This document shows, one piece after another, positions 51,138 to 62,457 of a stretch of DNA of 64,000 bases (position 1 is the stretch's first letter; every line of letters starts with the position of its first letter). The DNA lies in NCBI GenBank assembly GCA_003415625.1, contig PYIU01000003.1:3844001-3908000 (forward strand), given 5' to 3'. Under the pieces are notes generated by a model. That model searched no databases and was not told the origin of the DNA. It was given only the letters and a program-made list of their open reading frames with translations. A program made the translations under genes and the position numbers. Origin of the DNA: Aquanectria penicillioides (taxonomy: Eukaryota; Ascomycota; Sordariomycetes; Hypocreales; Nectriaceae).

Positions 51138-51863
51138 TCAATCCGAAGGGCCCCTACGAGATTGTTTCTTTGCACTGTTGAATTTTTTCTGCTTCACCCG
51201 GGACTCATGAAACCTGTCGCGTCTGATGGGAATTGTGAGTTAGCTGCTTGCTTTTTTTTTCTCCTGTCCTTCATTGCCGGATGGTCAGTTGAGGACTTGG
51301 GCAAGTATAAACCAACATTTGATCGTGCTTCTTCTTCTTCTCCTCGCTCGTTTCAGCAGGGGTGGCTTCGTTGTAAATACGCGTCACCTCTTCAACAAGC
51401 TTGCTTCGGTTGTCTTCCGCATTGGCACTTCTTGAACGAGAGGTCTGGGCCTGGAAAGTCAAAGAGTCACTATTTGCCGTGTAATACTTAGACTTCCGGA
51501 CGCCCGAGTGTAGCGACTGTGGTAGCAGAGCAAGGAGCTCTCGCACCGGGTATGCAGTGATGGCCTTGGTCTCGGTCCTTGGACTAGTGAGCGGCAGGTT
51601 TCTACACAGAGATGACCAAGGTCCTACTTATTGACGTGTTGGCCTCCCGGGCCGCTCGATCGCGCATAGGAGGTGTTTCCTTTGGGGAGCTGGGCTGGAG
51701 TGAAGGACTCGTACCAGGCCCGGGCCTCGGTGAGAGCCTCCTGGTCAAGCTCGGCATCGTAGGCTTGGTATCTCTTGAACCTCACAGAAAAGAAAAGGTT
51801 GCGCCCCGGCAAAAAAGGCGACCAGGCGGCCCTCCACGTTCTTGCTATCTGACGTGGAAACAT
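51138..51863 (-). CDS. Mitochondrial peptidyl-tRNA hydrolase, ICT1/Pth4-like (RF-1 domain)
   Basis: GGQ-domain hydrolase that releases nascent chains from stalled mitochondrial ribosomes. Three exons: 51863-51628, 51577-51317, 51222-51138; 193 aa. The start at 51863 gives a basic, amphipathic N-terminus (MFPRQIARTWRAAW) fitting a mitochondrial presequence; an upstream in-frame ATG at 51938 would translate the poly(A) leader into lysines and is less likely. The catalytic motif SSGPGGQHVNKTETKA (GGQ about residues 73-75) is split by intron 1 directly after the Asn codon's neighbourhood. The Lys-rich C-terminal helix (KKKKHDQ then RVKQKKFNSAKK) is typical of the family and binds rRNA. The intron 2 donor GTTGGT is weak and was chosen for phase and the family-like tail. 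Confidence 0.85.
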
Positions 51864-52840
51864 TGCCACGTTGTCAGGAGTTTTTTTTTTTTTTTTTATG
51901 AAGACTAGGGTCAAGCAAGAACTGCAAAAAGAAGCCACTGTTTGTAATCAGCCTGTCAACAACGACACCTGCAGGTGGCTTGCCTTGGAGGCGCTCTGTC
52001 TCGAATGGTGGGGCTTCAAACTGCCGTGCCGCAGCTATTGACCGCCTTGCCTTAAATCGCCTAGGGCCTGGTTCGCCAGGTTTTTGCGCAGACGCCCGAT
52101 CCAGCCGTCAGCCTCATCCCAGCCCGACGCCAGAGCGAGCCCAGCCTTCTCTCTTCTTTCCACTTCCTCCTCATCGTCCAGCTGCTCCGCGATCGAGTCT
52201 TTGACGTCGGCATCGTCAACGACGGCAACGCGAAAACCACCTCCCTCGCTCATCCGGTGCGCTCACCCGCTCCTTGGCCACGGTCCAACAGAGCACGCCT
52301 TTTCTTCTTCACGTTAACCCAACCGCCCTCTATTTCTTCTCCCTCTCTTGTGTGCTCACGCCGTCCCACCAGCCCACTCCTCCCTCGTGCGACACGCCCA
52401 TCTCCGACGTCGCAGAGCCGCCGTTGCCTTCTTGTTTGCTTGCCTGCTTGCTTGCTTGCTTGCTTGCTATCTCGTTTGACGCTTGCTTGCATTCTCCCAG
52501 CCTCGGCCTCTCTAACCTCTTCTTCCTCTCCCTTCCCTCCTCTCCAATTCTCATCTACAACATCCCCCATCCCCTATCAAACAAATTCGCGGTTGTCGTT
52601 TTATTACGCCGGTCTGTCTCCAGCCATCGCCTCTCACCGCATCCGCCCCCCATCCATTGACAAGACGAATCCCAATCCCCGTCTCTACTAGTTCGCAACC
52701 CTTGACTCGCGACGCCTGTGCGATTGCGACTGCCTGCGATTTCTGCGCAGCTTGCATCCCACTTCCCAAATTCCACTTCCCGCATCCAGCGCCCTCCTGC
52801 CCTGCCAAGCAGCCTCCAAAATTCAATAGCCCAACCTCTC
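51864..52840. promoter_or_regulatory. Divergent promoter region of the ICT1-like and NAB3-like genes
   Basis: 977 bp between divergent starts. On the minus strand a 17-base A run (51881-51897) sits 18 bases upstream of the ICT1-like start codon. On the plus side there is a CTTG/CTGC tetranucleotide repeat (about 52433-52468) and strongly pyrimidine-rich DNA (52300-52570), usual for a highly expressed fungal leader. No other gene recognised. Confidence 0.5.
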
Positions 52841-55491
52841 ATGCCAGATCCCGAGGCAGAACTGCAGGCCACTGCCAACCTCTCCCCTCTCTCCCCTTCT
52901 CCCGTCCACTCGGTTGCGCCCCAGGTGGTTCCTGCACTGCAAGATACTGTCGATACCATCGACGCCATGGTTGCCGCTGCCGCCGCCGCTGCCGACGCCA
53001 ACGCCAACGCCGTTGCCAGCAGCGTCCCCAACCTCGACCCCATCGTGGGCGCCGGTGATGACGATGTAGTAGATGACGACAGCCTTAACGACCCTTACGG
53101 TGAGGTCGATCAAGACTCAACCCTCCAACCCCAGCAGCCACCACCACAGCTCGAGTTGCCTGACAGCAACGACGACTACGCAAAGACGTTTGACTCACCC
53201 ATTAATCCGGAGGAGGGTGAAGGCGGGGACATTCAGCCAGAAGATGTATCATCAATTCCCCGAGAATCCAACGATATTTCTCTCTCATCCGATCACTTGA
53301 CAAGTCACCCATCAGAGATTTCGCATGTCGTTCCTGAACCGTCATTCAGCTCAGCCCAGCAACTTCAACCTGGATCAGCCCTCTCCACTGTTCTCCCTGA
53401 AGCACATGCCGACGACTCGACAACGTCGGTGTCAAACCCTCCCAACCCGGACCAAGCCGCTCTGTCCACGGCCAATCCTGATGCCACCTCTGCCGGGTCC
53501 CCCAACCCCTCGGCTGATATCCAAAGACTCGTGGCAGACCTCACTGCTCCCGCTGAGCCCACCTCCAGCGATGACCCATCTGCCTTGTCCGCAAAGGCTG
53601 AACTGCCCGCCGGTGCTACCGCTTCGTCTGCCCTCCCATCATCCGCCTCTCTCCCACCGAGGCCTCCATTGCCGCAAGCAACGTCCCAATCGTATAACTC
53701 GCAACAACACCCATCCGGCCCTAGTTCAAGTATCCCAGCCACTGCAGCCGCCCCACCAACCCCGGGTCAACCCTCTACCTATGTCGCTGCGGGTGCGCCA
53801 GGAACAACTCCAGACGTCTTGGGCAACTTCACTCCCGCCCCGGCCACTGGCCTCAATGCATCTGTTGCTATTACTTCCATGACTGCTCCTCCCTATCCTT
53901 CCCAACCCCCGCGTATGCTACTGATAGACCTCAAGATGCCGATTATCAACGACAATGGGATCAATTCATGGCCGATGAGCGACAATACATGTCTGAAGCC
54001 AAATGGGACCGGTTTCCCGAAGGTTCTCGCATCTTTATTGGTACACGACCCGCATCTGGCGCGTCCAAAAACGGTGCTCACATATTCTCTACAGGCAACC
54101 TTTCGAGCGACAAGGTATCGAAACGTGATGTATTTGACTTGTTCCACCGATTTGGAAGACTTGCCCAGATTTCTCTCAAATCGGCGTACGGCTTCGTACA
54201 GTACCACTCAGTAGAGGAGGGACGACGAGCCATGGAGAATCTGCAAGGCATTGAGATCAAGGGACGTCGAATTCGTGAGTTAACACCTTGCACATTGTGG
54301 TCTCTGTGGTCGGAATCTAATACCAGAGTAGATCTCGAAATATCTCGAGTCCAAGACAAGTCCAAGAAAGAGAGAAACCGAAGTCCAGACCGGGGTCGAG
54401 GTCGTGAGGGTAGCGGCGGTGGCGGCGGCGGTGGTGGTGGTGGTGGTGGTGGTGGCGGACGCCGAAACGAACGATATAACCATCAGAACCGAGATGACTA
54501 CCGGCCAGGACGCAACCATTCGCCTCGCCGAAGCGAGTACCAAAGAGATGAGGGCTATGGCCGTGATCGAGGATTCTACGACGGCAGTCGTGGGCGACGC
54601 TCCCGGTCTCCTACTGGGCATGTGCGCAACGACAAGGATTCTTACAGGAGGAGAAGCCCCAGTCCTTATGGGCGGTCTCGACATGATTCTGAGATTGATC
54701 TCCCCCGCCGATATGGAGCTGATGTTCCTGACGTTCAGATCATTCTTCAGCCTGACGTCAACCGTGATTTTGTCAACTGGGTTGAGCATGCATTCAAAGC
54801 AAAGGGTTTGAAATCGGAAGTCATGTTCCTTCATCCGAGAATTCCAAAGGACGCCGTCATTCAGCAACAGGCCGCCGAGGGTGTCCACGCTGTCGTAGAC
54901 CTTGATCTCCGTGCTCAGAATCTGGGCAAGATCCCAGTGCAGGCCTTCGACCGGTCAGGTGGTATAAGCAACGTTCGGTTCGATCAGTACGTTGATCTTG
55001 ATCCTCCTACCGCTGCAGAAGTCATTCTGCGAGCCAAGGCGTCAAGTGCCACGGCAAGCTACGGCCAGCAATATGGCGCGCCCAGCTACGCGAACCCCTA
55101 CGGTGGACAATCTCAGCAACCAAGCGCATTTCCACCAAATCAATATGGCCAGCAGCCTCCCCCATCCAACGCCACAGATGTTGCTGGTCTCGTAGGCCAC
55201 ATCGACAATGCCACACTACAGCGGCTTCTGGCATCAATGCAGACCGGCGCACAAGGGGCCGCCGCGCAACCCGGGTCTAACGCTGGTATGGGCAATCCAC
55301 AGGTTGATATCCAGGCCATTCTCGGAAGCCTGGGTGGCAATGCTGCAGCGCAACATCAAGGACCTGCCCAGGCAGCGTATGGCGCGCCGTACGGAGCCCA
55401 GCAACCGCCAAACGGAGGCAACCCTGCAAATGGTGATGCTGCGGTGCAAGTGCAGAACATCATGGCACAACTAGCCCGATATCGGCAGTAG
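52841..55491 (+). CDS. nab3: NAB3-like RRM RNA-binding protein, with a frame break in a C5 run
   Basis: Nuclear RNA-binding protein resembling yeast Nab3 of the Nrd1-Nab3-Sen1 non-coding transcription termination complex. About 846 aa. Residues 1-350 are low-complexity and acidic with Ala, Ser and Pro runs. Then come AYATDRPQDADYQRQWDQF and the RRM (SRIFIG, then LSSDKVSKRDVFDLFHRFGRLAQISLK, AYGFVQYH), an RS/Gly-rich region with an 18-residue-class Gly run, a second conserved domain (DVQIILQPDVNRDFVNWVEHAFKAKG), and a Gln/Gly-rich tail ending VQNIMAQLARYRQ. Introns are 54041-54094 and 54275-54331. The N-terminal frame and the RRM frame are out of register by one base; the shift lies at or near a run of five C at 53908-53912, with one base apparently missing. 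Confidence 0.82.
54415..54460 (+). repeat. GGC/GGT triplet repeat encoding polyglycine
   Basis: A run of glycine codons within the NAB3-like gene, between the RRM and the RS-like region. Gly runs of this kind are slippage-prone and often vary in length between strains. Confidence 0.85.
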
Positions 55492-56083
55492 TTAACGATT
55501 TCGGTGGAAGAAAGCCCAAGGAAGTCTTTTGGCGTTGTGACATATACCTCGTTTTGATGCCCATTATGAACCGGAAGTATCGGACTTCCAAATAAGCTAT
55601 TTGATGATGTTTGTTATTTTGCAGTTCCTGGTATAGTTAGAATCTTTTACTCTACTTCAATCATGGCTCTCCCACGGGAGGGCTTAGACTTGTTTAGCAT
55701 GCTTTTTATCTGAGGAGGGGGCGAACGGGTAGCTGAGGAAATTCTTAAATGGCCAAGGCAAGCAGGCAGTCGGGAGCAGAGGCGTTGTTGGTTGGTTGAG
55801 TGAGTGAGACAAGGGAGCTGCGTAGTTAGAGAACGACGAAAGATGGGTCTCTTTTTTAAGGTAAGGCTACGTTATCATATACCATAGGAAGATGATTTTT
55901 GTCTTTTTTTTGGACATTCTGCTTTACATGCTTTCTCTGAGGTTGTGTCACCTTTTGGTCGATGGTGAAATGGGACAGTGAGAGTGCTGCCTAACTCCTT
56001 TGATTGCAGCCAATGTGTATCTGTCTATATATTCACATATCCAAAAGCAGCCTCCCAAACGCCTACCCGATAGCAACTTGTTG
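55492..56083. other. Convergent 3' region between NAB3-like and ferric reductase genes
   Basis: About 590 bases holding two 3' UTRs read towards each other. T-rich stretches near 55850 and 55900 could serve polyadenylation. No gene recognised. Confidence 0.5.
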
Positions 56084-57894
56084 TTACCATCCAAAGTTCT
56101 CATTGTGCCACCACACACTACGGCCCTTCATGGCCCAAGGGGTGATGCAGCGGCGAAGCTCCCTTCCCATCTCGGCGGGGCCACACACCAACACCGCGAC
56201 GGTCTCACCTGCTCCTAACTTGAAGGTATCGTCCACGATCTTTTGCAAGTTAGGTCTCCTGCTGTTCTGCTCGGCTGTGCCGGGGCCGGTGCCACGGAGG
56301 CTGCTCATCTCCACACCGCCGTCATCGTCTGAGCCACGACTCTGGGAGACGCCCATATCTCCCGTGAGGAAGAGTTGCACTTGATCATCGTCGATGAGGC
56401 TCTTGCTTCCGGGGTTTGCTGGAACCCAGGTGGCGTCGCCGGGGGATTGGATGGCCCAGACAAACTGAACGTGCGCGCCGGGTGTCTCGGCGAGGAGGGC
56501 ATGGTATATGGGCACGGCAAAAGTTGCGCCGACGCCACCAGCGATGAGGAGGATGCGGCTGACGCCGGACTCTACCAAGTCGGTAAATGTCTTTCCAAGG
56601 GCACCGTAAGGCCCCTCGATACTGAAGGGCACTCTGTCGTCTGGGTTCTCGGGAACGCCAGCCTCTGCGAACTCGGCCAGGCGGACTGTCATAGGGCCGC
56701 TCCTCTTGCGCACGACAAAGGTGAGATTGCCTGAGTGCTCATCGGCTGAGACAACAGTGAATGGGTTGTAGAGGAACTCGAAGAGCAGGTTGCCCGTGGA
56801 AAACGGATCGTTGGGGACCGGGCGGGCAGTAGGGGGAAGGTTGAGGTACAGGTGTGCACCTGGCCGCGCCTTGAACTTGGCAATCTTTTTGGCCGGCAAA
56901 GTGGATGTGATTTTGAGGAGGTCAGTCCCAGGAATAGCCTCCACCACGGAGGGCGCTTGGATAGAGGTTATCTTGCGCGCTGCCAGATCCAGCATGAGGA
57001 AGCCGATAGCCAAAGAAGGGTAGATCCTCGCAGAATGGGCATGGAAGAAGATTAGTGGGGGGATGAGCATCGCGGAAGCCAAGTGAGCGATGAAGAAGAC
57101 GCGATAAGACTGCTCGCGCATCTTGGCCATCGAGGTGCCATTGAGGACATTAAGGAGGACAAAGGCGACGACGCCGGCGAAGACAACGTAGGCAAAGAAG
57201 CGCTTGAGCCAGATACCGGACTCGACGAAGAAGATGTTGTAGAATATGACATGGAGGGCAAGCAGGAAGAAGACGATGCGGCCGAGGACCCGGTGCCAGC
57301 GGTTCAGCTCTTCGTGAGACGAATTGAAAAAATAACCAAAGGGGCTGAGATACTTGAGGGCCAGGAAATACTGGATGGGCAATTGGGCAGTGGCGATGGC
57401 GCCGAAACGTTTGGTGAGATGGAGAAAGTCTAGAGGGAGAGAGAGCGAGAGGGTTAGCAATTTGGGTTATCTTGAGCTTTTTTATGACAATTAGGTAGGT
57501 TGCAGATTGACGACTTGCCTTTACCAGTGCCTCTGACGCACAGGAACAACAGCCAGACGGTCCAGGCAAGCCCCAAGACCCATTCATCGCGATGGCCCCA
57601 ATGGGCGCCCCAGAAGTAGACGTCCTCGCCCATCCACCACGCCAGCTGACGACCCCGAGACGCGATAGAGGCGGCCCATGTCTGGCGATTGGCTTTGAGG
57701 GCGGGCGAGTTGGGCACCTCGCGATACTGGCCGCGGCGGGCGCGGTAGATGCGGCCGACGAGGCGCAACACCAGCAGGAGGACGGCTGGCACAAAGGCGG
57801 ACCAGAAGGCAATGGAGGCGTTGTGGTTGATGGCGTGCCGGCGCAACGCCTTTTCGCCGTCTGTGAGCGTGACGAATTCGTACGGCCAGCCCAT
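56084..57894 (-). CDS. Ferric/cupric reductase transmembrane component (FRE family)
   Basis: Plasma-membrane flavocytochrome that moves electrons from NADPH through FAD and haem to extracellular Fe(III) or Cu(II). Exons 57894-57525 and 57429-56084 give 571 aa. An N-terminal TM helix (SAFVPAVLLLVLRLVG) is followed by the ferric reductase-like domain with haem-ligand histidines in RWHRVLGR, ALHVIFYN and FIAHLA/FFHAHS. The FAD motif is HLYLNLPP then NPFTVVS (about residue 340; usual form HPFT). NADPH-binding motifs are AGGVGATFAVP (about 420) and VLVCGPAEMGRELRRC (about 540), ending HNENFGW. A Gly/Asp-rich insert separates the last two blocks. No siderophore or permease partner gene lies beside it. 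Substrate (iron or copper) cannot be told. The promoter side carries a GACAGA-type satellite. Confidence 0.9.
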
Positions 57895-59503
57895 GGTCCG
57901 TTGATTGATGATGAGCGAGCGAGCGAGTGAGCGGGTTTGGGCTAAAGGGGACAGAGACAGAGACAGAGACAGAGACAGAGTGAGAGAGACAGAGTGAGAG
58001 AGAGACAGAGTGAGAGAGAGACAGAGTGAGAGAGACAGAGAGAGAGAGTGAGAGAGAAAGGGAAGATGGCTTCTTCTTTCTTGTCAGTATTTTTCTTTCT
58101 CGCTGGCTGTTTTTCTCTCCTTCTGTCTTTGATTCAATTGATAAAATGGATGGACGGCTGCTTCGCACAAAGCTAGCAACGTCGGTATGGCAGATTGGCA
58201 ACCGTGCGATGACGAATCACCAATACACTTACTTGAAGGTTGACAAGCATCGGTATCGCTGCATACGTCTAGGTGTTGAATACGCCATACCGTGGAAATT
58301 GCACACGTCTGATTGGCCGCGGCCGGGATGTCCCTGTGTGTCTCGGTGCCTGGATGTCGCGATCCGATCTTGGAATGGGCTTCGTCTATGTCCATGTGGC
58401 ATTTTCCGCTACCCTAGAGCGACCTTTGTCCCTGGGTCCTGCCACCAAAATAAGCATTTGTAGTTTATCGCTGCCTGGTGCCTTTGTGTCACCCTATCAT
58501 TTGCTTCATCTTTATTTTTCTCGTCTTTCCTGTTTTTTGAGCTTTTTTGTTTTGTTTTTTCTCCCTCTTCTTCTCCTGAGAAAAGGATTACGCTTCGCCG
58601 CAGACCTTCCGATATGTTGTTGGCTTGCACTGTGTGTTATGATTCATCGCAACCCTCACTTGCTACCCTGGTTCCCAGAGGGCTGTCAACATCCGAAACA
58701 GCCGTGCAATTCTGCTTCACCCTTTACCTCGGAATATGAACCACTCCAGTTCTCAAGCATCAGCAAGGCAGGTATATCCGAGAAACGTCAACAGAGCCCC
58801 GTTAGCGATAAGAAGCGGAGTGAAACAAACCTCGGAGGGACATTTTGGCAAGAACGAAAGCACAGAAAAAGAAAGAAAACAGAGCAAGAAAACACACACA
58901 CACACACACACACAAAGCGATCACGCCGACGTTCCCGCACCGTCTTACTTCAGGGATCGCCTGGAACACACCCCGTTAATCACCTCTTCCCAGAACGTGT
59001 CTTGGTTTTGTGCCATACCCTGAGCCCTCACAAGCTAGCCCGACAGGCCACAGGATCCTAGTCGTAGCCTTCGTCTCAACGACAACCGCCTCCCTGCAGA
59101 GCAAAAAGCAAAACACAACACCAATTCGATGGATGAGACAAATACAAATACGGACACAATGGGAACTTGCACTACTTTTTTAGGCTACCGGCTTTCAAGG
59201 GCAACGATCGGAGTGTGGTGGTCAGCGCCTCCAGCGCCCCCCCGCAACATCTTTCCCCAATCGCTTAGACAGTCTTGTGTTGAAGCGGTCAGTACTCAAG
59301 ACATGGTACCCAACCTCTCGTTCTCCCCCCATCTATAAGAGACGAACCAGCATCGTTACTTGTACCCACCACCCTCTCAGCTGAGAGAGCTGAACGAGAC
59401 CCTTCCCGTCAAAACTGAGCCTTGTCCCAGCTCAGGTGATCCTGCTTAGGAACCACACTGACAACCCAACCCCCTTTCAATGTCACTACAGTTCTAACCA
59501 TCA
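57895..59503. other. Divergent upstream region of ferric reductase and multi-TM genes
   Basis: About 1.6 kb. Beside the purine satellite it holds a CA dinucleotide repeat at 58890-58914. A 262-codon frame from 58273 has no motif and crosses both simple repeats, so I do not call it. No RNA gene seen. Confidence 0.5.
57945..58055 (+). repeat. GACAGA / GAGAGAC simple-sequence repeat
   Basis: About 110 bases of purine-rich short repeats (units GACAGA, then GAGTGAGAGAGA) begin about 50 bp upstream of the ferric reductase start. On the transcribed strand it is a TCTC/TCTG pyrimidine tract, probably in the 5' UTR or core promoter. Confidence 0.85.
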
Positions 59504-61587
59504 TGGGTGCCTACGTTTCCCTGGAAGTGTGCAGGGAGTAAGTTTTCTAACTGCCGGGCTCTCTTGGGTGGTTGATGCGATGCTTACTCTTAGACACCTT
59601 TAGGCGCTATCATGTAAACCTCAACTGCAATGTCACCTATGCCGACAATTCCAACACTTCCTTTGCCGCTCTGGGCGACGTTAAGAAAGGAGAATTTGAA
59701 GGGAACCCTGACATTTCTGGCATTGGCGTATGTTTCGTGTCTAAACAAATGCCCAGTTGCCTCTGACCAGACAGCTAATCGACTCAGATCTTTGCGAGCT
59801 TCATGGCTGTGACAGCTTTAGCATTATGCTTCTCATTCGGTATCGTTGTGCTTTCCATGATAAAACACGAAATTGCCCTATTTTCCTTGTGGAAGAAGAG
59901 GTGAGCTATGTTCCTTTATATTTCTATCCCTAGACGACATGTTCTGTCTGAACCGATACTAATAAGCTGTTGGCTAATAGTATCAGCAAGTCAGCGAAAG
60001 GACACAACCTCAAACCTGGCGTCTCAGAAATTTTACAGGCCATGGTTCTCTCTTGCAGTGACACCCAGATCTTTACTGGCGCCGCATATGCCATAACTCT
60101 TCGCTATTTCGCAGGATGCCACATAACCGCGTACCATTACAACATCGTCGCCAATATGATGCTGCTGACATGCGCCACTCATCTCATGGCTACCACTATC
60201 GTTCGTGACTACTGGAAATACGCCTGGCTCGCCCTCCTGCGAATCATATGCAAGACGGGTATCTTTCTAGTCACAGGCTTGCTTCTCGCTAACCAGAATG
60301 CCGGCCTGCAAGATGCGTTCCCCACAGAGCTTCCACCAAGCAACACCCAGGACAGTTTAATGTTTCTGGGAGCGGCTTGTTTCCAGTCAGAGGACTCACA
60401 GCTGCAGAAGACACTAGACAACTCGTTCCACGATCTCAATAACTCAATATTTACCAGTTCCCCTGGAAATCGCATCGAGGGTTGGAAAAAATACCTCGTT
60501 ATCCTCCTATGGTATGCTGCAGCTGTGCTAATGGAGATTGCCATGTTCATTCGAAGGGGCAAGAAGCGTAATGGACGACGAGCGAGGATGGTCAAGTGCT
60601 TTTGGCGAATATCTATTAAGATCACTCACAGCGTCTCGGATAGGTTCTCTCGAAAGTCCCATCACAATCTGACGACCTTCTTTCTTCATCCAACTCGAGT
60701 CTCGCCCATGGAGCACAAGTCTGCTGAAGCGAAGACCATCCACCACATCAGGCGTGCTGGACAGTATATTCTCAGCGTATACTCATTGGTTGGAATCGCT
60801 ATCTGCGTATGGACTGTGGTCGAATCTGGATTGTACATGACAAAGCTCCGGCTATGGGTTCAAGACTCGGGATGGTTGGCTTTCAACGACCAAGGCGTCA
60901 ACCCAGAAAACGACGGCACATCATTTGGCCAGCTGGTACCCATACTGACATCGGCACTCATCATCTTTACATTCTTGGAAATGTGCAGCAGTAAGTCTCT
61001 TTATTGTTACCCCTTCGTTCAACCCGTTCTGTAGCTTCCATCTTGTTTAGGCTACCCTAACCGTGTATCTACCTTGCGAATCTCACAAAATGCTGATTGT
61101 CATGAACACAGCCGCAATGACAAACCGAAAAGATGCAAGGCTCACCCGCGACCTCGAAAGGCATCTCGACATCGACGAATACCACAACTTCCCACCTAGC
61201 CGACCGCGGATGCGGTCCGTGACAGTAATGGCCCCTAGTCCGACCTCAACCTGCATTTATGCCGATCAGAGGCCTCCTTTGCCCAAGACACGAGTTCCCG
61301 TGACGATAGAACCAATGTATCGAGAGGAGTCCTTTGAAGAGCCGCGTCGCCTGAGCGAAGCGCATGGGGATGCTGAGTCGGGAGTTCTTCCTCGACCGTT
61401 GGAGCTACTATCCCTCCACACAACCATCACGGCTCGAGGCACCCCGGACTCTCAGAAGACGGCAAAACCAGGATCTAGACGGTTTACTGAAGAAGACGAG
61501 AATGATTTTGGCGCCGAGTCATTGTCCAAAAGTCCCACCGTCTCAAGCCCTGCGGAAGCCATAGGGGACCTGGAGAAACAGGACTAG
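59504..61587 (+). CDS. Unrecognised fungal integral membrane protein (about six TM helices)
   Basis: I do not recognise the family by function. Five exons: 59504-59538, 59604-59727, 59788-59900, 59981-60990, 61112-61587; 585 aa with consistent phases. Exon 2 encodes a short, probably outward-facing segment with Asn-Cys-Asn and Asn-Thr-Ser sites. Hydrophobic helices follow: IFASFMAVTALALCFSFG in exon 3, then IVANMMLLTCATHLMATTIV, YAWLALLRIICKTGIFLV, YLVILLWYAAAVLMEIAMFI, ILSVYSLVGIAICVWTVV and LVPILTSALIIFTFLEMC in exon 4. The motif CSDTQIFTGAAYAITLRY occurs just before the second helix. The C-terminal 160 residues are charged, Ser/Pro-rich and presumably cytoplasmic. The acceptor of exon 4 is ambiguous by six bases (59980 or 59986). 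Confidence 0.75.
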
Positions 61588-61818
61588 GCATAATGAGGGT
61601 GAGGTTGTCAAAGAGAAGGTACAGGTGCAAGCACCACTCCGACTTCGATATTCATATCCCCGAGGCTTTAGGTTGCGGCCCCACCATGACAATCTCGTTC
61701 ATTTCAGTTTCATGATAAACCAACATGCTTCCCACGATTTTCCTGGCGAAACCAAGAGCCTCGCGCGAGACTCACAAGCTGCGTTTTCGGAAACCGAAAT
61801 CAACCAATTAAGAGCCAC

Positions 61819-61901
61819 GCCCGGTTAGCTCAATCGGTAGAGCGTGAGACTCTTACGAGTACGCGATCTCAAGGTTGCGGGTTCGACCCCCGCATCGGGC
61901 T
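61819..61901 (+). tRNA. tRNA-Lys (CTT anticodon) with a 10-nt intron
   Basis: A complete cloverleaf. The acceptor stem pairs GCCCGGT with ATCGGGC, the D arm has GCTC/GAGC around AATCGGTA, the anticodon stem is TGAGA/TCTCA, and the T arm is GCGGG/CCCGC around TTCGACC; discriminator T. The anticodon loop reads CTCTTA, then a 10-nt intron CGAGTACGCG, then A, so the mature loop is CTCTTAA with anticodon CTT. The intron sits one base 3' of the anticodon, the standard nuclear position. Internal A and B boxes (TTAGCTCAATCGG, GGTTCGACCC) are present. T runs from about 61939 can end Pol III transcription. Confidence 0.93.
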
Positions 61902-62457
61902 GTTCCTATAATACGATTGCGAGCAAATTGCGAGGCCATCTTTTTTTCATTTTTTTTTTCATTTTTTTTTTTTCATTTTTTTTTCATGTGCTAATCACAA
62001 CACCGTCCTCTTTTTTTTCACTCTCCTTCTTCTGTTCCCCCCTTTTCTTTTGTCTGGGGAGTTAGGATGGGCAATCTTTGTGTGTTAGATTAGGCAGGCA
62101 TCAATCAGCGTAGTGAATATGAATAAAGAAAGATTCTGGAACCATTTCGTCCGGCTCATCTTATCCTACCCTACACTATATCACACTGAAAGGTCCGGAA
62201 CCAGGTCGTATGTTGACGCAAAACGGAGATATAACGCCCAGGACGCCGTGGAATTGCCCAGTGATCTGAATCAATGAGTTGCTCCTCTAATAAAATCATT
62301 CGCTAGCGCATAAGCGCTGCCCTCCAGTTTCCCATTTCATCAACAAGTTGGTCGACTCCCATAGCCGACCCAATCCCCCCCCCCAGGATATTAGTAAATC
62401 TTACATCCGCACACCAATGTCGTATCGTCTTTGCTACAAGCCGTGTCACGCACTGGC
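61901..62457. other. Region between tRNA-Lys and the TMEM115-family gene
   Basis: T-rich tracts separated by CA (61939-61987), of which the first probably terminates the tRNA gene, then ordinary DNA that should contain the 3' UTR of the minus-strand gene. A C10 run lies near 62376-62385. No gene recognised. Confidence 0.5.

Noticed and set aside
58273..59061. 262-codon plus-strand frame
   Set aside because: It crosses a T-rich tract and a CA repeat, has no domain, and lies in the upstream region between two divergent genes.
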